NCBI GenBank assembly: GCA_003455275.1 | Contig: DMRR01000173.1 | Coordinates: forward strand, 1-6,467 | Length of the DNA: 6,467 nt | Direction of reading: 5' to 3' | Source of the DNA: Bacteroidota bacterium | GTDB taxonomy: Bacteria; Bacteroidota; Bacteroidia; Chitinophagales; UBA10324 | Shown here: one piece after another, positions 1 to 5,460 of the stretch | Layout: each line of letters opens with the position of its first letter | Numbering within the stretch: position 1 is the first letter of the stretch | Notes under the pieces: model-generated | What the model saw: only the letters and a program-made list of their open reading frames with translations | Told to the model about the DNA's origin: nothing | The model's database searches: none | Program-made: the position numbers and the translations under genes

Positions 1-10
1 CTTTTTTCAT
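1..10 (-). CDS. Possible start of a leftward gene, cut by the window edge
   Basis: Only three codons are visible: ATG at 10-8 followed by two AAA codons, then the edge. ATG-AAA-AAA is a common opening of exported proteins in Bacteroidota, and the lead-in on this strand is free of other genes. A sequence resembling the Bacteroidota -7 box, TTTATTTG (73-66 on the minus strand, 7 of 8 with TAnnTTTG), lies about 55 nt upstream. No -33 TTG is visible and no product can be named. It could equally be chance. Confidence 0.25.
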
Positions 11-83
11 GAAGTGAGGTTTGGTTTTTTTGGCGCACCGAAAATAATCGGGTGAAGCACACAGGCAAATAAAGTTTGGCGAC

Positions 84-109
84 GAAGGAGATCTGGAGAT
101 TACTCCTTC
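84..109 (-). terminator. Hairpin across the stop of the T9SS remnant
   Basis: GAAGGAG at 84-90 and CTCCTTC at 103-109 form a perfect 7-bp inverted repeat with a 12-nt loop. On the minus strand it spans the TAA (102-100) of the sorting-domain remnant, which is where a terminator would lie. There is no U-run after it, so calling it a terminator is weak. It may be a relic of the lost gene. Confidence 0.25.
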
Positions 110-210
110 ACAAACTTCCTCATGGCAACTCCATCATTGCCGCTGTCTCTCACAATGTAAACTCCGATTGCAAGCAAGATGACATCAATAGTGCAAACAG
201 TTTTTAATGC
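100..210 (-). pseudogene. Remnant of a T9SS C-terminal sorting domain
   Basis: The minus strand reads 36 codons to a TAA at 102-100, with no start codon and with two consecutive TGA codons immediately upstream (216-211). The tail contains TIDVILLAIGVYIVRD followed by a Gly/Asn turn and ends in MRKFVKE. This matches the end of a type A T9SS sorting domain, whose usual pattern is a hydrophobic strand, LAxGxYxV, a turn, then a basic Lys-rich finish. The intact YHYH protein in this window has the same layout (NLAHGIYFIEV, ending RIVKQ). The rest of the cargo gene is missing, and the cmk gene starts 29 bp beyond. The likely origin is an outer-membrane-secreted protein gene lost by deletion. The family call rests on about 25 residues, so it is moderate. 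Confidence 0.5.
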
Positions 211-238
211 TCATCACTTTTCATTTCATTTGTTGCGG

Positions 239-943
239 ATGGAACTGAAAATAATTGTTGCTGTAGATGGTCATGCTTCGTGCGGCAAGAGCACGCTGGC
301 AAGGCAACTCGCAAAGCGTTTAGGTTACACCTACATTGATTCAGGTGCCATGTATCGCGCCGTGACATTATACCTGCTCGATAATCATATTGACTTTCGT
401 GATAAGCCGCAGTTGCTCGATGCACTGAAACACATCACTATCACTTTCCGATACAATCCTGACACAGGCATTCCGGAAACGATGCTGAATGGGAAGGCAG
501 TGGAAGAAGAAATCCGCTCCATGCGAATCAGCAATGAAGTAAGCCCGGTGAGTGCTGATAAAGATGTGCGTGCCTTTCTTGTAAGCCAGCAGCAGGAGAT
601 GGGGAAGAAAAAAGGAATCACAATGGATGGTCGTGATATAGGAACTGTGGTATTTCCTCATGCAGAACTTAAAATATTCCTGACATCGGATGAACATGTT
701 CGTGCGCAGAGAAGATTTGAAGAGCTGCAGGCAAAAGGAATGAGTGTAACAATGGAAGAAGTGGTTCACAATTTAGAGAGCCGCGATTATGAAGACAGTC
801 ACCGCGTGGCAAGCCCGCTCTATAAAGCGGGTGATGCAGTGGAGCTCGATAACACTCACCTCACGGAAGATCAGCAATTAGAATTTGCTTACAACCTTGT
901 GAAAGAAAAAATCAGTGAGTTGGAGAAATCAGTGAAAATCTAA
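239..943 (+). CDS. cmk: Cytidylate kinase (CMP/dCMP kinase)
   Basis: Cytoplasmic enzyme that phosphorylates CMP and dCMP to the diphosphates with ATP, feeding RNA, DNA and CTP-dependent lipid synthesis. Numbered from the ATG at 239, the 234-residue protein has a P-loop GHASCGKST (11-19), the nucleotide-monophosphate site DSGAMYR (34-40), the family motif MDGRDIGTVVFP (129-140), a lid region with RR (158-159), and SRDYEDSHRVASPLYKAGDA (181-200). Length fits the family. A longer reading from ATG 179 adds 20 residues (through HHFSFHLLR) that do not resemble Cmk, lie before the first beta strand and are antisense to the T9SS remnant, so 239 is preferred. No clear Shine-Dalgarno precedes either start, as is usual in this phylum. 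The gene converges on the YHYH gene downstream. The function call is very secure. Confidence 0.96.
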   Translation: MELKIIVAVDGHASCGKSTLARQLAKRLGYTYIDSGAMYRAVTLYLLDNHIDFRDKPQLLDALKHITITFRYNPDTGIPETMLNGKAVEEEIRSMRISNEVSPVSADKDVRAFLVSQQQEMGKKKGITMDGRDIGTVVFPHAELKIFLTSDEHVRAQRRFEELQAKGMSVTMEEVVHNLESRDYEDSHRVASPLYKAGDAVELDNTHLTEDQQLEFAYNLVKEKISELEKSVKI

Positions 944-986
944 AACCGAAACTCAACCCTCCATCGGGAAGGTAATGATGAACTCA

Positions 987-1011
987 GACAACTGAAATTA
1001 TTTCAATTGTC
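987..1011. terminator. Hairpin between convergent cmk and YHYH genes
   Basis: GACAACTGAAA (987-997) and TTTCAATTGTC (1001-1011) pair as an 11-bp stem with a 3-nt loop. In the rightward transcript one position is a C-A mismatch. In the leftward transcript the same position is a G-U wobble, so the stem is uninterrupted there. It sits in the 92-bp gap between two converging genes, 43 bp after the cmk stop and 25 bp after the YHYH stop. No long U-run follows on either strand, so intrinsic termination is plausible but not shown. Confidence 0.4.
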
Positions 1012-1035
1012 CGATTGAATGTTTTGACGAAAGAA

Positions 1036-2217
1036 CTACTGCTTCACTATCCGCTGCACAAAACCGCTGTTGGTGTTCAGGTCCTTCACTTCAATAAAAT
1101 AAATTCCGTGAGCAAGATTGCGCATGTTCAGCTTATCCGTAGCAGAAATATTTCTTGTTTGAATGATTTCACCTTTCAGATTATACAGGTTCACCAAGTA
1201 ATTATCGGGTTTTGTTAATTCAATGGTAAGGCTATTCACCACAGGAACCGGATACACTGAGATTCCTTCTGTGATTTTAGCAATTTGCTCTGCATAAGTA
1301 GAAGGATTGTATTGTGTGGCTGTGCCCGGCACTGTTGCGCTGCCGCCACTTGGTCCAATGTTCGTGTTCGTATAGGTTCCATAAAATGTTGGTCCTATAA
1401 AATATGGATAAACCGGATTCAAAGCCGTATCCACTGTAGTAAAGTATGCATAGGTGCCGGATGGATATTCAGGTGTTATACAAAAACGCCCGTTGTGCTC
1501 ATCAAGATCACCTGAACCGGCAACATAATGCCAGTCTTCAATGAAGCAACCGATAGGATACTGAGCATTAACATTTGGACCATTGGTGCGAGTGGTATAA
1601 GTATATTTCTGGTAGCTTGTTTTCATTCTTGTAATTCCACCAGTCCCGTTAGTATTAACATAACCAAATGGGCCATATACCGGATAACCATCCCATGAAT
1701 ATCCAACAATGGGTGAGTGGACAGTAGAGTCCCATGTATGCAGCATCAGGTTATCGAAGTGATGGTGATAAACATTGTTTGGTGTACTGTGTCCGTTACT
1801 CGGATCCATGTCATTATATTCAAAGTAGTAAGCGAGGCGATTCCAGACTCCTGCATTGTTATAGCTCTGAGCATCGCCAGGTGTAAAGCTCACTGAGCCA
1901 TCTATCATCAATCCATTTTGTCCGCCTTGTATTCCGGTTGGTGAACCTGATGGAGTTTGTGTGCGCGGCAATACCCATGTTGCATTCAGGTCACTTCCAT
2001 TGTTTACGCTTTGCCCATCTTGATAATAGTGTGGAATTCCACTCGTCTTCACATACACATTGGATGCATCATAAAAAACGGCTTCTACATCAGTGAGAAT
2101 TCCGTTATACATATTTCCTGTTGTGTTAAACCACCAGCCGGTAATCATTGGGTCGGTGACTTGTGCATGAACTGAAATTGCAGAAACGAGAAATGCGGCG
2201 AGCAACATTTTTTTCAT
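1036..2217 (-). CDS. Secreted YHYH-domain protein with T9SS type A sorting domain
   Basis: A 393-residue exported protein. Residues 1-18 are a signal peptide (MKKMLLAAFLVSAISVHA, cleavage before Q19). Residues about 115-265 match the YHYH domain: YHHH at 150-153, HSPIVGYSWDGYPVYGPFGY (167-186), and the late block EDWHYVAGSGDLDEHNGRF (227-245) then TPEYPSGTYAYF. Residues about 318-393 form a T9SS C-terminal domain, with VYPVPVVNSLTIEL as first strand, NLAHGIYFIEV near the end and a basic finish RIVKQ. It should therefore cross the outer membrane by T9SS and be anchored or released. The biochemical function of YHYH proteins is not established. The many His residues suggest metal binding, which is inference. 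It lies 60 bp behind the di-heme enzyme gene on the same strand, so co-expression is likely, although it may also have its own promoter. The stop is TAG. Confidence 0.88.
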   Translation of the reverse strand: MKKMLLAAFLVSAISVHAQVTDPMITGWWFNTTGNMYNGILTDVEAVFYDASNVYVKTSGIPHYYQDGQSVNNGSDLNATWVLPRTQTPSGSPTGIQGGQNGLMIDGSVSFTPGDAQSYNNAGVWNRLAYYFEYNDMDPSNGHSTPNNVYHHHFDNLMLHTWDSTVHSPIVGYSWDGYPVYGPFGYVNTNGTGGITRMKTSYQKYTYTTRTNGPNVNAQYPIGCFIEDWHYVAGSGDLDEHNGRFCITPEYPSGTYAYFTTVDTALNPVYPYFIGPTFYGTYTNTNIGPSGGSATVPGTATQYNPSTYAEQIAKITEGISVYPVPVVNSLTIELTKPDNYLVNLYNLKGEIIQTRNISATDKLNMRNLAHGIYFIEVKDLNTNSGFVQRIVKQ

Positions 2218-2268
2218 CTTTATGAGAATTATTTTTTGTTAGGTAAAAATTGTTAAATGATTTTTTGA

Positions 2269-2276
2269 CAAAAATA
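2269..2276 (-). promoter_or_regulatory. Candidate Bacteroidota -7 box before the YHYH gene
   Basis: The minus strand reads TATTTTTG, an exact match to the phylum's -7 consensus TAnnTTTG. It lies in the AT-rich 60-bp gap, just after the stop codon of the di-heme gene, 51 bp before the YHYH start. No TTG is present about 19-21 bp further upstream, so the -33 half is missing. In DNA this AT-rich a chance match is possible. Confidence 0.35.
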
Positions 2277-2277
2277 A

Positions 2278-3288
2278 TTATCGGGGAGAGTTGTGAATTT
2301 TGCTGTGAAGAAATGCAGTATCAGTAAGTGTGTAGAGGAATGAAATCAAATCAGATTTTTCCATTTCACTGAATGAAATCCCTTTCTTCAGTTGCGGACT
2401 GAGTGTCGCGCTCTGCTGAATTCCTCCCATGTAATTATTTATCACTTGTGTCAGTGTTTTAAATCTTCCGTCGTGCATGTAAGGGTAAGTGTATTGCACA
2501 TTTCGCAGCGAAGGAACTTTGAACTTCAGGTAATCATCAGGATTGTGTGTCACTTTCATTCGCCCTGAATCTTTAAGTGTTGCATCTACATAGAGTCCGT
2601 TGTTCTCAAATTTTTCATTGGTGAAAAGCGGTTCCGTGTGACACGAAGAACAATTCTTCTGAAATAATTTATAACCATGAAGTTCATTCGGAGTAAAATC
2701 AGTTTCTCCGCGTTTCACCTTATCATATTTCGAATCAGCACTCACCAATGTGAGCATGAATTGCGAAAGTGACTTCAAAACAAATTCACCAGTAATGGTT
2801 GAATCACCGAAGGCATCGAAAAATAATTTTCGGTAAGTGTGTGAGTGGCTCAGCTTGTTCACCACATGCGCAATGCTTTCATCCATCTCCACGGGATTAC
2901 TCATCGGCGCGAGCGCCTGCATGTCTAAGTGATTTACCGCTCCATCCCACATGAAAGCACTGCCCCATGCGAGATTCGAGAGAGAGGGGGCATTTCTGTT
3001 TCCGAATTTTCCTCCGATGCCGTGGCTCAGCGCATGATCAGTGTGAGCAAATGCAGTGAATGGTGAATGACAGGTTGCGCAGGAAATAGTGCTGTCTTTT
3101 GAAAGCACAGGATCATAAAAAAGTTTTCTTCCTAATTCTATCTTCTCATGTGTGAGAGGATTTTTTTTGAAATCATAAACGGGTTTTGGAAATCCTTTCG
3201 GAATCACAAACTGAAAATTTGTTTCGGTTACAAATGCGGCGAGCACCAACGAGAGAAGAATTGAAAAAACAAAAATCAGTTTCCTCAT
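2278..3288 (-). CDS. Di-heme cytochrome c peroxidase family protein, MauG/MbnH-type
   Basis: Periplasmic c-type di-heme enzyme of 336 residues. An N-terminal hydrophobic stretch (3-19) serves as export signal or membrane anchor; there is no lipobox Cys. Two heme attachment sites are visible: CATCH (70-74) and CSSCH (213-217). Also present are the family block LAWGSAFMWDGAVNHLDMQA (106-125), NPVEM (131-135) with the conserved acidic residue E134, and the C-terminal PYMHDGRFKTL (269-279). M271 sits where classical bacterial peroxidases have a Met heme ligand and where MauG has Tyr. The family reduces H2O2 or oxidises a partner protein. The gene starts 2 bp after the stop of the MbnP-like gene, so the two are almost certainly one operon, and this pairing points to an MbnH-like role: peroxide-driven modification of its partner. 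Family membership is certain; the MbnH role is inferred from context. Confidence 0.92.
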   Translation of the reverse strand: MRKLIFVFSILLSLVLAAFVTETNFQFVIPKGFPKPVYDFKKNPLTHEKIELGRKLFYDPVLSKDSTISCATCHSPFTAFAHTDHALSHGIGGKFGNRNAPSLSNLAWGSAFMWDGAVNHLDMQALAPMSNPVEMDESIAHVVNKLSHSHTYRKLFFDAFGDSTITGEFVLKSLSQFMLTLVSADSKYDKVKRGETDFTPNELHGYKLFQKNCSSCHTEPLFTNEKFENNGLYVDATLKDSGRMKVTHNPDDYLKFKVPSLRNVQYTYPYMHDGRFKTLTQVINNYMGGIQQSATLSPQLKKGISFSEMEKSDLISFLYTLTDTAFLHSKIHNSPR

Positions 3289-3290
3289 TT

Positions 3291-3977
3291 CTATTTTATG
3301 CGGAAAAGTTTTGCAATGCGCGCAGCTAGTTCAATCGCTTCGTTTCCCGGGATCATCATCGAATTTATTTTTTCCAAATCCGTCTCGATGAAAAAAATAT
3401 CGAGTGGAAGTTCAATGATGATGGAATCAGAAGACTGGGTTTTCAAAATCACATGCTGAACGGAATTATTTGGCGCAGCATAACCGCCAATGTGAAATTG
3501 GAATTCATGATTGCGTGTGTTGCACAAACTGCTTATGCCTTCGAGTTTCAGATTGATGTAGCCGCTTTGCCAGGTCCAATACATTCCATTGATAGGATCA
3601 AGGTCGCCGCCCATTGCACCGGAAACATTGGTGGTGCTGTCCACTCCAAGGTTGAAATGAATCGCATCGAACTGGAGTGAAGCTGGTACTTTGATTTTTA
3701 TTGTCAAAGTTTTTTCCGCTGAAACATCAATGAGATGATAGCTGTTTGTCTCTGAAAAAACTTGCTTCTCATTTTTGTAAAAAGAAAATGAAGAGAGATA
3801 AAAGCGGAGTGTTTCGAATTGAATGGTGTCGCTTGTTGAAGTGAAATATTTTTTTCCTAATTCAAGCGCACTGTTTTGAAATTTTGGCTGAATGCTGATG
3901 GTGATTTCTTTTTCAGATTGTGCACGGCTGAAGAAACCTGTCAGCAGAAGTAAGAGAGTGAATAATGTTTTGCGCAT
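3291..3977 (-). CDS. MbnP-like exported protein, candidate copper-binding partner of the di-heme enzyme
   Basis: From the chosen ATG (3977-3975) this is a 228-residue protein with a signal peptide MRKTLFTLLLLLTGFFSRAQ. An upstream in-frame ATG at 3995 adds six residues (MFALTP) before the basic start of the signal, so 3977 is preferred, though 3995 cannot be excluded. Family marks, numbered from the longer reading, are FNLGVDSTTNVSGAMGGDLDP (114-134, quoted in part), GMYWTWQSGYINLKLEG (137-153) and HEFQFHIGGY (163-172). These fit the MbnP family, in which a conserved tryptophan is oxidised to kynurenine by the di-heme partner MbnH to create a copper site. W140 and W142 in the WTW motif are the obvious candidates; H113, H163 and H168 are possible ligands (inference). 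It is the first gene of the leftward block and diverges from the ArsR cluster. The stop is TAG. Confidence 0.82.
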   Translation of the reverse strand: MRKTLFTLLLLLTGFFSRAQSEKEITISIQPKFQNSALELGKKYFTSTSDTIQFETLRFYLSSFSFYKNEKQVFSETNSYHLIDVSAEKTLTIKIKVPASLQFDAIHFNLGVDSTTNVSGAMGGDLDPINGMYWTWQSGYINLKLEGISSLCNTRNHEFQFHIGGYAAPNNSVQHVILKTQSSDSIIIELPLDIFFIETDLEKINSMMIPGNEAIELAARIAKLFRIK

Positions 3978-4057
3978 TGGAGTGAGAGCAAACATAAATT
4001 CAGAAATGATATGCCTTCATCCCTCATTCGTCACCCATCCTAAAAATAATTTCAAAG

Positions 4058-4065
4058 AAAATTTG
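4058..4065 (+). promoter_or_regulatory. Weak candidate -7 box for the arsR cluster
   Basis: AAAATTTG matches the Bacteroidota -7 consensus TAnnTTTG at 5 of its 6 fixed bases. It ends directly before the first palindrome, so a transcript from it would start inside that operator, a natural arrangement for repression. No -33 TTG is visible at the expected distance, so the call is weak. Confidence 0.25.
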
Positions 4066-4083
4066 TGTAACCAAAAGGTTTCA
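4066..4083. promoter_or_regulatory. Palindromic operator candidate, distal site
   Basis: TGTAACCAAAAGGTTTCA contains AACC-N4-GGTT, a perfect 4+4 dyad within a broader imperfect palindrome. Read on the minus strand it gives TGAAACC-N4-GGTTACA, almost the same as the proximal site at 4097-4114. A dyad of this size suits a dimeric winged-helix repressor such as the ArsR protein encoded just downstream. Binding is inferred from position and symmetry. Confidence 0.6.
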
Positions 4084-4096
4084 TTTCAATTGCATC

Positions 4097-4114
4097 CGAA
4101 ACCAAACGGTTACA
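4097..4114. promoter_or_regulatory. Palindromic operator candidate, proximal site
   Basis: CGAAACCAAACGGTTACA carries the same AACC-N4-GGTT core as the distal site, in inverted orientation: outside the 4-bp spacer the two sites agree at 13 of 14 bases. The core centres (4074.5 and 4105.5) are 31 bp apart, close to three helical turns, so two repressor dimers would lie on the same DNA face. The site ends 4 bp before the arsR ATG and would also block translation start or early transcription. Autoregulation by the ArsR protein is the simplest reading. Confidence 0.6.
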
Positions 4115-4118
4115 TAAA

Positions 4119-4520
4119 ATGAGACGCGATGTTTTTCAGGCAATAGCTGACCCCACGCGGAGAGAAATCATAAACATGATTGCTCACCGAACACTGAACT
4201 TAAATTCAGTAGCGGAAAAATTTCATCAGAGCCGTCCTGCCATTTCCAAACACATAAAAATTCTGACTGAGTGCGGACTCATCTCTATCAAACAAATCGG
4301 GAGAGAGCGCCACTGCGAAGCGCGCTTGCAAAAGCTGAATGAGGTTTCCAGTTGGGTGGAACAATACAAGAAATTTTGGGAATCAAAATTAGATGCACTT
4401 GAAATTTACCTGAACGAATTGCAAGCGAAGGAAAAATCAGTTACAAAAATTTCGAGAGCAAAACCAATGAAGAGAATTAAATCAAAACCAAAAACTAAAA
4501 ATAATGGAAGGAGAAAATGA
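4119..4520 (+). CDS. ArsR/SmtB-family winged-helix transcriptional regulator
   Basis: A 133-residue cytoplasmic repressor-type protein. It opens directly with MRRDVFQAIADPTRREII (1-18), the first helix typical of the ArsR subgroup paired with SRPBCC proteins. The winged helix follows, with recognition helix SRPAISKHIKIL (38-49) and wing near ISIKQIGRERHCEA (55-68). A C-terminal helix around WVEQYKKFWESKLDALEIYL (79-98) probably forms the dimer interface. No ELCVCDL-type metal box is present; only C52 and C66 occur, so metal sensing is doubtful and the ligand is unknown. Residues about 105-133 are a Lys/Arg-rich tail, an unusual extension for this subgroup. The gene overlaps the next by 17 bp, and two palindromes precede it, so it likely represses its own cluster. 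It lies divergent to the MbnP-like gene. Confidence 0.9.
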   Translation: MRRDVFQAIADPTRREIINMIAHRTLNLNSVAEKFHQSRPAISKHIKILTECGLISIKQIGRERHCEARLQKLNEVSSWVEQYKKFWESKLDALEIYLNELQAKEKSVTKISRAKPMKRIKSKPKTKNNGRRK

Positions 4521-5016
4521 ATTTAAAATCTCGCGTGAGTTTAATGCTCCGCGTGAACTTATGTTCGAAATGTGGACGAACCCCGAACACCTCAATCATT
4601 GGTGGGGACCTGCAGGAATGAATGCGACCACAAAAAAACTGGAGCTAAAACCCGGCGGAATTTTTCATTACTTCATTGAGTCACCCGACGGCTTCACACT
4701 TTATGGCAGATTTATTTACAAGGAAATTATCCGGCCGGAAAAATTAGTTTTCGTTGTTTCATTCTCTGATGTTAACGAAGGAATTTCGCGTCATCCGCTT
4801 GCTCCAACCTGGCCAGCAGAAATGCTGAGCACTATTGTGTTTACAGAGCGAAACGGAAAAACAACTTTGGACATGACTGCTGTTGCTTTGAATGCAAGCG
4901 AAGAAGAAATAAAAACTTTTGTTGATGGATTTGCCGGAATGAATGAAGGTTGGGGCGGAACATTCAGCAAGTTGATGAATTATCTTCCTATGATTTCATT
5001 AACAGATAAAATTTAA
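4504..5016 (+). CDS. SRPBCC/AHSA1-family (START-like) protein
   Basis: A 170-residue cytoplasmic protein with the helix-grip fold of the SRPBCC superfamily: ISREFNAPRELMFEMWTNPE (9-28) is the opening strand and helix, HWWGPAGM (32-39) the signature turn, KPGGIFHYFIESPDG (49-63) and LYGRFIYKEIIRPEKLVF (67-84, quoted whole) the central strands, and TFVDGFAGMNEGWGGTFSKL (138-157) the long C-terminal helix. Members bind small hydrophobic ligands; the ligand here is unknown. The start overlaps the arsR end by 17 bp, implying translational coupling. An SD-like AAGGAGA (4508-4514) lies inside codons 2-4 rather than upstream; the ATG just after it, at 4517, is out of frame. ArsR plus SRPBCC is a common two-gene unit, so co-regulation by the neighbouring repressor is expected. 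Confidence 0.9.
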   Translation: MEGENEFKISREFNAPRELMFEMWTNPEHLNHWWGPAGMNATTKKLELKPGGIFHYFIESPDGFTLYGRFIYKEIIRPEKLVFVVSFSDVNEGISRHPLAPTWPAEMLSTIVFTERNGKTTLDMTAVALNASEEEIKTFVDGFAGMNEGWGGTFSKLMNYLPMISLTDKI

Positions 5017-5037
5017 TTACAACTCAAAAAAATATCA

Positions 5038-5424
5038 ATGAAAAAAATCAATATCATTTTTTGGATTGTAATCGGAATTTTTTCTGCGTTCATGATTTTT
5101 ACTGCTATTCCCGATGCACTTAATCAGCCTGAAGCAATTGATTTCATCTCTGCAAAGCTTTTGTATCCGCAATATTTTGTTTAGTTCATTGGTATTGCAA
5201 AAATTCTCGGTGTCATTGGAATTCTGATTCCGGGATTTCCAAGAATTAAGGAGTGGGCTTACGCCGGATTATTTTTCGACTTGGGCGGAGCAACCTTCTC
5301 CATCATTTCACTTTTCGGAGTTCACATAGATTTAGTATTCATGATTCTCCCAATAGTGTTTTTGTTTGCGTCTTACTTTCTTCATCACAAAAGATTGTCA
5401 GCAAAAAATTCTGTTGCTTACTAA
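5038..5424 (+). pseudogene. DoxX-like membrane protein gene interrupted by an in-frame TAG
   Basis: Reading from ATG 5038 through a TAG at 5182-5184 (codon 49) and on to TAA at 5422-5424 gives one continuous 128-codon frame. The first 48 residues (MKKINIIFWIVIGIFSAFMI, then a P-rich loop and LLYPQYFV) and the following 79 (FIGIAKILGVIGILIPGF, RIKEWAYAGLFFDLGGATFS, then a last hydrophobic stretch) together match a DoxX-like family protein with four membrane segments. The break falls at the usual YFxxFIGIAKILG junction. A CAG-to-TAG change would explain it. TAG ends other genes here normally, so recoding is unlikely. There is no frameshift and no decay elsewhere, so this is either a recent nonsense mutation or a sequencing error. 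It lies 21 bp behind the SRPBCC gene, in the same transcription unit. Confidence 0.85.
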
Positions 5425-5451
5425 TGAACTAATAAACGAATGAACTAATAA
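5420..5451 (+). repeat. Four tandem 8-bp units, consensus ACTAATRA
   Basis: The units ACTAATGA, ACTAATAA, ACGAATGA and ACTAATAA run without gaps. Alternate units are more alike, so a 13-bp sequence, AATGAACTAATAA, occurs twice with a 16-bp period (5423-5435 and 5439-5451). The array includes the DoxX stop codon and ends 9 bp before the DUF1801 start. It could have arisen by replication slippage; a role as a leader is unproven. Confidence 0.6.
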
Positions 5452-5460
5452 CAGGTATCC

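Noticed and set aside
179..238. Twenty-residue N-terminal extension of Cmk from the ATG at 179
   Set aside because: It does not look like the start of a kinase, precedes a standard Cmk opening at 239, and is explained as the opposite strand of a T9SS remnant.
204..769. Three minus-strand open frames across cmk (204-425, 368-769, 385-621)
   Set aside because: All lie antisense to a strongly conserved kinase gene, are rich in Cys/His/Ser from reverse reading, and have no recognisable domain.
1015..2175. Plus-strand open frames inside the YHYH gene (1015-1218, 1285-1515, 1957-2175)
   Set aside because: They are antisense shadows of a gene with clear domains; their translations show no family features.
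3453..4122. Plus-strand open frames at 3453-3680 and 3892-4122
   Set aside because: The first is antisense to the MbnP-like gene. The second runs through that gene's signal peptide and the operator region, with no domain.
4119..4520. Metal-sensing ArsR repressor for arsenic or zinc
   Set aside because: The typical Cys-rich metal motif is missing and no arsenic or metal transport gene follows; pairing with SRPBCC points to the non-metal subgroup.
5182..5184. TAG read as an amino acid (stop-codon recoding)
   Set aside because: The YHYH, MbnP-like and second SRPBCC genes in the same window end in TAG at the expected protein ends, so TAG acts as a normal stop.
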